From positions 1-28,226 of the forward strand of contig DITJ01000012.1 of NCBI GenBank assembly GCA_002422795.1: a stretch of 28,226 nt of DNA, written 5' to 3'. Positions 25,144 through 28,226 of this stretch are shown here, piece after piece. Position numbers and translations under genes: made by a program. The stretch is from Alphaproteobacteria bacterium UBA6187. Lineage in GTDB: Bacteria > Pseudomonadota > Alphaproteobacteria > Rickettsiales > UBA6187. The notes under the pieces were generated by a model. The model saw nothing but the letters and a program-made list of their open reading frames with translations, was not told the DNA's origin and searched no databases. How positions within the stretch are numbered: position 1 is the stretch's first letter; every line of letters starts with the position of its first letter.

Positions 25144-25163
25144 CGGTCACCATTTGGTGACCG
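25144..25163 (+). terminator. Terminator-like hairpin after the structured RNA
   Basis: CGGTCACC-ATTT-GGTGACCG, an 8-bp stem with a tetraloop, followed by the T-rich ATTTGTT. Its first three bases are also the end of the closing helix of the RNA, so the two compete slightly. It sits 18 bases before the AGGAG of the XRE gene, fitting premature termination or a separate short RNA. Confidence 0.45.
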
Positions 25164-25193
25164 ATTTGTTCAACAAAACAAGGAGTTAAATGA

Positions 25194-25433
25194 ATGCCAC
25201 TTACACATGCAGAACAAAAATTACTTCATATTACTTTAAAACGAATTGGTATGAACATCCAGAAAGCCAGGATGCAGCGCAACTTCACCTTAAAGAAACT
25301 TTCTCGGCAAACAAATCTAAAACTTGAAACCATTGACCGCTATGAACTGGGCAGGACATCAATTCAACTTGAAGAACTTTTGAAAATCTCCATAGCCCTG
25401 GATGCGGATTTAGGAAAATTAATGGGGAAATGA
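25194..25433 (+). CDS. Small XRE-family helix-turn-helix regulator
   Basis: 79 residues, almost entirely one HTH domain. Residues about 14-72 give the five-helix XRE/Cro fold, with LKKLSRQTNLKLETIDRYELGRTS (33-56) as helices 2-3 and the characteristic YELGRTS. No ligand or dimerisation domain follows. The ATG at 25194 has AGGAG eight bases upstream; a nearer ATG at 25190 is in another frame. It is preceded by the structured leader 24991-25163 and its terminator-like stem, so its expression may be set by attenuation. Its stop lies 10 bases from the convergent tsaD stop. Targets are unknown; the dyad at 24991 is a candidate for self-regulation. Confidence 0.85.
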   Translation: MPLTHAEQKLLHITLKRIGMNIQKARMQRNFTLKKLSRQTNLKLETIDRYELGRTSIQLEELLKISIALDADLGKLMGK

Positions 25434-25443
25434 AAATTGTTTT

Positions 25444-26487
25444 TTATCCAACCAAAGGCCATCTGGCTTTAGGAGTAAATGATAAATCACTAACTTCGCC
25501 CAGTTTTAATTTTTCAACTCCAGCCCAGGCTATCATTGCGCCATTATCGGTGCAAAGTTTAATGGGTGGGGCTTTGAGTATAAAATTATTTTCCAGGCAC
25601 AAAGCTTCCAGCCTTCCCCTTATATATTTATTGGCAGCAACGCCGCCAGCTACCACTATGGTGTTAATTTCTGGAGCGGAATTCTGGCACTGCTTTATGG
25701 AATTTTTCATTCTATCTACCACTATATCGCCAACGCAGGCCTGGAAGGAGGCGCAAATATTGTTAATAAGGGATGAAGGGAGTAAGGGAGTAAGGGAGTC
25801 CTCATCCCTTAAGGAATCAATCTGCCTTTTTACCGCTGTTTTCAGCCCGGAAAACGAAAAATCACAATGCGGTTTGCCTACCATTGAGCGGGGGAAATTG
25901 AAGCTGGTTGGATCGCCCATGGCTGCACGCTGTTCTACCAGCGGCCCCCCTGGGTATCCAAGCCCCAGCATTTTACCAACTTTATCGAACGCTTCACCCA
26001 GCGCATCATCCATGCTTATGCCAAGGCGCTCATATTTACCAACACCCATAACCTTTAGAATCTGGCAATGCCCGCCGGAAACCAGCAATAATAAAAATGG
26101 GAAAGTTACTGATTCATCAGTAAGCCGAATGGTGAGCGCGTGGCCTTCGAGATGATTAACAGGAATTATCGGAACGCCAGATACGGCAGAAATCCCCTTA
26201 GCCATCATTACCCCCACAATCACCCCGCCAATAAGGCCGGGGCCGGAAGTTACGGCTATGCCATCAAGTTCATTAGGATTTTTAATGCCCGCATCCTTCA
26301 TGGCTTTTGTAATGAGCCTATCCAGTGCATTCATGTGCGCGCGCGATGCAATTTCAGGAACCACGCCGCCATAGGGCATATGCTCTTCGGTTTGGGATAG
26401 CACCTCATGGCTGAGGATTTTTCTATCATCCGTTACAATCGCAACAGCAGTTTCATCACAACTTGTTTCTATGCCGAGGATTTTCAT
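25444..26487 (-). CDS. tsaD: tRNA N6-threonylcarbamoyladenosine transferase TsaD, with an in-frame palindromic insertion
   Basis: 347 residues. KILGIETSCDETAVAIV opens the ASKHA fold. H112-LEG-H116 (NHLEGH) binds the active-site metal. SGGH, GEAFDKVGKMLGLGYPGGP, FSFSGLKTAV and the C-terminal nucleotide-binding VVAGGVAAN are all in place. It transfers the threonylcarbamoyl group to A37 of ANN-reading tRNAs with TsaB/TsaE; it is normally essential. Residues about 226-240 (LRDEDSLTPLLPSSL), between SGLKTAVKRQID and NICASFQ, are encoded by the hairpin element 25768-25810. The spacing here is several residues longer than in E. coli, so this looks like an inserted surface loop. It follows lysA with a hairpin in the gap. 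Confidence 0.95.
   Translation of the reverse strand: MKILGIETSCDETAVAIVTDDRKILSHEVLSQTEEHMPYGGVVPEIASRAHMNALDRLITKAMKDAGIKNPNELDGIAVTSGPGLIGGVIVGVMMAKGISAVSGVPIIPVNHLEGHALTIRLTDESVTFPFLLLLVSGGHCQILKVMGVGKYERLGISMDDALGEAFDKVGKMLGLGYPGGPLVEQRAAMGDPTSFNFPRSMVGKPHCDFSFSGLKTAVKRQIDSLRDEDSLTPLLPSSLINNICASFQACVGDIVVDRMKNSIKQCQNSAPEINTIVVAGGVAANKYIRGRLEALCLENNFILKAPPIKLCTDNGAMIAWAGVEKLKLGEVSDLSFTPKARWPLVG
25768..25810 (-). repeat. In-frame 8-base-unit palindromic element inside tsaD
   Basis: Plus strand AAGGGATGA, then octamers AGGGAGTA x2 and AGGGAGTC, closing with TCATCCCTT. The outer 9-base arms are perfect complements. It encodes LRDEDSLTPLLPSSL on the minus strand without a stop. It shares its octamers and its peptide with the element in lysA. 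Confidence 0.75.
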
Positions 26488-26492
26488 AATTA

Positions 26493-26589
26493 TAGGTAAT
26501 AGGTGTTAGGTAATGGGTGATAGGGAATGAAAAATTAGGAATTAGATTTACGCACTTACCATCACCTAATACCCATAACCTATCACCTA
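26493..26589. repeat. 7-base-unit hairpin in the lysA-tsaD gap (units AGGTAAT / AGGTGTT)
   Basis: The left arm 26493-26524 is heptamers AGGTAAT, AGGTGTT, AGGTAAT, GGGTGAT. The right arm 26559-26589 (CCATCACCTAATACCCATAA...) is the complement with scattered mismatches. It starts two bases after the lysA stop in the transcript sense and fills the gap up to tsaD. Confidence 0.8.
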
Positions 26590-26591
26590 CT

Positions 26592-27908
26592 TTAAAGCCA
26601 TCCAGGAATTTTATCCCGCCCTAGCATTTGTTCATAAGTTTCGCGCGGCCTAACAATAGCCATCTCGTCACCATTTACCATAACTTCAGGAATCAGTAAT
26701 CTGGAATTATATTCTGATGACATAACCGCGCCATAAGCCCCGGCAGACCTTACTGCCAGTAAGTCACCAGCCTCAAACACAGGTAATTTACGCTGTTTTG
26801 CGAATATGTCCCCGGTTTCGCAGATTGGGCCGACTATATCGTATGTTTCAAGGGAGCAAGGGAGCAAGGGAGTAAGGGATGAAGGATTTTCTTCCCTTGC
26901 CCCTTTTTCCCTTAATCCCTTTTCCCTTACTGCAACTATTTCATGATACGCATCATAAAGAGCGGGGCGAACCAAATCATTCATTGCCGCATCAATAATC
27001 AGGAATTTCCGCACGCTACTTTCTTTTATATAGATAACTTTTGAAACCAGTATCCCGGCATTGCCGCAGATGAGGCGGCCTGGCTCGAATGTAAGTTCAC
27101 AGCCTAAATCTTTCACTTCTTCCAGAACTATATTTGCATATTCAAACGGGGTTGGAATTTCGCCATTTTTATAAGGTATGCCAAGGCCGCCGCCAAGGTC
27201 AAGATGGGTGATGTTAATTCCATCAGCGCGAAGCTGGATAACCAACTCCTTAACTTTCGCAAAGGATTTCTTAAACGGCTCAAGGTTAGTTAATTGTGAA
27301 CCGATATGCACAGCCACGCCCTGTACCTTTATACCAGGCATCGCGTTTGCTATTTTATAAATGCCGCGTACGCGTTCCCATTCTATGCCGAATTTATCAT
27401 GCTTACGGCCTGTGGAAATTTTATCGTGCGAACCTGCATCAACATCTGGGTTAACCCTGAATGCTACCCTGGCTTTGGCGCCAATGGAAATGGCGATTTC
27501 ATTAAGGGCATATAGCTCAGGTTCAGATTCAATATTAATCTGCATTATATCGTTTTCTAATGCAAATTTAAGTTCTTCCCTGGTTTTACCGATGCCGGAA
27601 AATACAATTTTATTGCCGGGAATGCCAGCAGCCAGGCAGCGCCTTATTTCACCTTCAGAAACTGCATCCCCGCCTGCGCCAAGCTTTACAAGGGTTTTGA
27701 TAACTGCAAGGTTTGAATTGGCTTTAACTGCAAAACATAAATTAACTTTCACACCGCTTTCTTTAAAGCTATCCATAAATACATTATAATGACGCTGTAA
27801 TGTGGCGGTAGAATAGCAATAAAACGGCGTTTCCACCTGCTTTACGATTTCAGGTATTGCAACGCCTTCGGCATATAAAACGCCGTTTTTATAAGAGAAA
27901 TGATCCAT
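26592..27908 (-). CDS. lysA: Diaminopimelate decarboxylase, with an in-frame palindromic insertion
   Basis: 438 residues. K62 in FAVKANSN is the lysine that binds pyridoxal phosphate. HIGSQL, DLGGGLGIPY, EPGRLICGNAG, DLVRPALYDAYHE and CETGDIFA mark the alanine-racemase-like barrel and the C-terminal domain with the substrate-binding Cys-Glu. It converts meso-diaminopimelate to lysine. Residues about 327-353 (from REKGLREKGAREENPSSLTP on) lie between YHEIVAV and TYDIVGPICE and are encoded by the repeat at 26849-26930. Homologues from memory are roughly 15-20 residues shorter there. The ATG follows the lptM stop with no gap (TAA-ATG). Confidence 0.95.
   Translation of the reverse strand: MDHFSYKNGVLYAEGVAIPEIVKQVETPFYCYSTATLQRHYNVFMDSFKESGVKVNLCFAVKANSNLAVIKTLVKLGAGGDAVSEGEIRRCLAAGIPGNKIVFSGIGKTREELKFALENDIMQINIESEPELYALNEIAISIGAKARVAFRVNPDVDAGSHDKISTGRKHDKFGIEWERVRGIYKIANAMPGIKVQGVAVHIGSQLTNLEPFKKSFAKVKELVIQLRADGINITHLDLGGGLGIPYKNGEIPTPFEYANIVLEEVKDLGCELTFEPGRLICGNAGILVSKVIYIKESSVRKFLIIDAAMNDLVRPALYDAYHEIVAVREKGLREKGAREENPSSLTPLLPCSLETYDIVGPICETGDIFAKQRKLPVFEAGDLLAVRSAGAYGAVMSSEYNSRLLIPEVMVNGDEMAIVRPRETYEQMLGRDKIPGWL
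26849..26930 (-). repeat. In-frame 8-base-unit palindromic element inside lysA
   Basis: The left half has octamers AAGGGAGC x2, AAGGGAGT and AAGGGATG. The right half from 26891 is the complementary run (TTCCCTTGCCCC..., TTTCCCTTAATCCC...). About 82 bases give roughly 27 codons open in the lysA frame. The Glu/Lys/Arg-rich part comes from the right half and the SSLTPLLPCSL part from the left half. Confidence 0.75.
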
Positions 27909-28025
27909 TTATTTATCAGTATTTTGATGTGAGCCGGATTTATCATCAGGAAGGCGCAGATTACCTTTTACGCCGCATGAGCATATAAAGGAAGATAGAA
28001 CAAGGATGATAAAAAATTTATGCAT
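27909..28025 (-). CDS. lptM: LptM-like small lipoprotein
   Basis: 38 residues, read from the ATG at 28025 to the TAA at 27909-27911. It has a short hydrophobic signal (FFIILVLSSFI) and then the lipobox-like I-C-S-C17, so C17 would be lipidated. CGVKGNLRLPD right after the cysteine matches the CGxKGxLxxP start of mature LptM (YifL), the small lipoprotein that in E. coli helps LptD mature in the outer membrane. It sits directly upstream of lysA, as yifL does near the lysA/dapF region in many proteobacteria. TAA is followed at once by the lysA ATG, so the two are probably coupled. A weak AGG lies about ten bases upstream of its start. Confidence 0.8.
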   Translation of the reverse strand: MHKFFIILVLSSFICSCGVKGNLRLPDDKSGSHQNTDK

Positions 28026-28226
28026 AGAGTGCGCCTAATTTTCCAGTATTATTAACATGTTTTATAATGCGGTGATTGTAAATTTCGGTTAATACCGCCA
28101 ACTTCATCCTGAGCTCATTATGCAGACGTCTTTTTCAGGGCCTATTCTGCTGCCAAAAGAAAGTTCATATTAAAAAGATAGAATCTTCTTTCATTACTTT
28201 CTTTATAGATCCTGAAACAAGTTCAG
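28026..28226. other. Upstream region of lptM-lysA and edge of a dispersed repeat
   Basis: No gene seen. The AT-rich stretch 28035-28095 should contain the lptM promoter (minus-strand TATAAA near 28060), but no clean -35 is visible. From about 28103 the sequence CTTCATCCTGAGCTC, and at the window end GATCCTGAAACAAGTTCAG, look like the two ends of an inverted repeat whose right arm continues outside the window. The part between includes AAAGAAAG ... CTTTCTTT. Confidence 0.35.

Larger units (their letters stand above)
24991..25163 (+). ncRNA. Candidate structured RNA (family not recognised), riboswitch-like or 6S-sized
   Basis: A long closing helix joins 25003-25020 (CCTGGGAGAGTTGAAAGG) to 25132-25146 (CCTTTCAACTCCCGG), with small bulges. 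Inside it CAAAAAC (25029-25035) pairs with GTTTTTG (25121-25127). Within that lie hairpins CCGGC-ATATCC-GCCGG (25036-25051) and GCCT-ATGTCC-AGGC (25082-25095). The loops ATATCC and ATGTCC can each pair, with G-U wobbles, with GGGTAT (25106-25111), giving a possible pseudoknot. An 8-bp terminator-like stem follows. I do not see the signature sequences of SRP RNA, RNase P, tmRNA or the riboswitch families I know. Size and overall closure would also suit a 6S-like RNA. Confidence 0.5.

Noticed and set aside
25003..25163. SRP RNA, tmRNA or RNase P RNA
   Set aside because: None of the conserved core sequences of these RNAs is present; 6S RNA could not be excluded by eye.

Overview
The window looks like the chromosome of an AT-leaning alphaproteobacterium. 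The protein styles fit: IlvB carries GEAS at the thiamine-diphosphate site, LysA and TsaD are of alphaproteobacterial type, and the large autotransporter is Sca/OmpB-like. The genes for sulfate assimilation and for branched-chain amino acid and lysine synthesis point to a cell that makes its own amino acids rather than a strict intracellular parasite. This placement is read by eye and no database was consulted.

Layout. 1-3528 (minus) is an AT-rich accessory block: a methyltransferase and an ATP-grasp ligase, then a separately promoted MBOAT acyltransferase overlapped by the start of a DltD-like SGNH-type gene cut by the window edge. 3579-3876 is a nested inverted-repeat element. 3916-10419 (minus) is a 2167-residue autotransporter whose passenger is a two-fold superunit of beta-helix rungs. 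10420-10948 is non-coding and holds a second MITE-like inverted repeat. 10949-20866 (minus) is one sulfate-assimilation operon: promoter, cysI, siroheme-synthase N-domain, cysH (APS reductase type), cysD, cysNC fusion, and last a 1170-residue GltD/PyrK-like (NfnB-NfnA-like) oxidoreductase. 20867-21342 is a divergent regulatory gap full of hairpins. 21343-23721 (plus) is ilvB-ilvH. 23792-24871 (minus) is anmK. 24991-25163 (plus) is a candidate structured RNA in front of a small XRE-type regulator. 25444-28025 (minus) is lptM-lysA-tsaD; the 38-codon lptM lipoprotein gene is very small.

How the genes work together. Sulfate is activated by CysD/CysNC, APS is reduced by CysH, and sulfite is reduced by CysI, whose siroheme needs the CysG N-domain. 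No CysJ flavoprotein is present, so the flavin/Fe-S fusion at the operon's end is a reasonable candidate electron donor.

Most unusual. Every gap inside the cys operon, and the ilvB-ilvH and lysA-tsaD gaps, holds a different short repeat array built from 7- or 8-base units; all but one (GTGGTCA) fold back on themselves. Two more elements of the same design (unit AGGGAGTA) sit in frame inside tsaD and lysA and add similar peptides (SLTPLLP-SL), much as Rickettsia palindromic elements do. A second, unrelated hairpin module occurs at 3768 and 21079, and all its stem differences are compensated. The RNA at 24991-25163 has two hairpin loops that could both pair with the same downstream strand.
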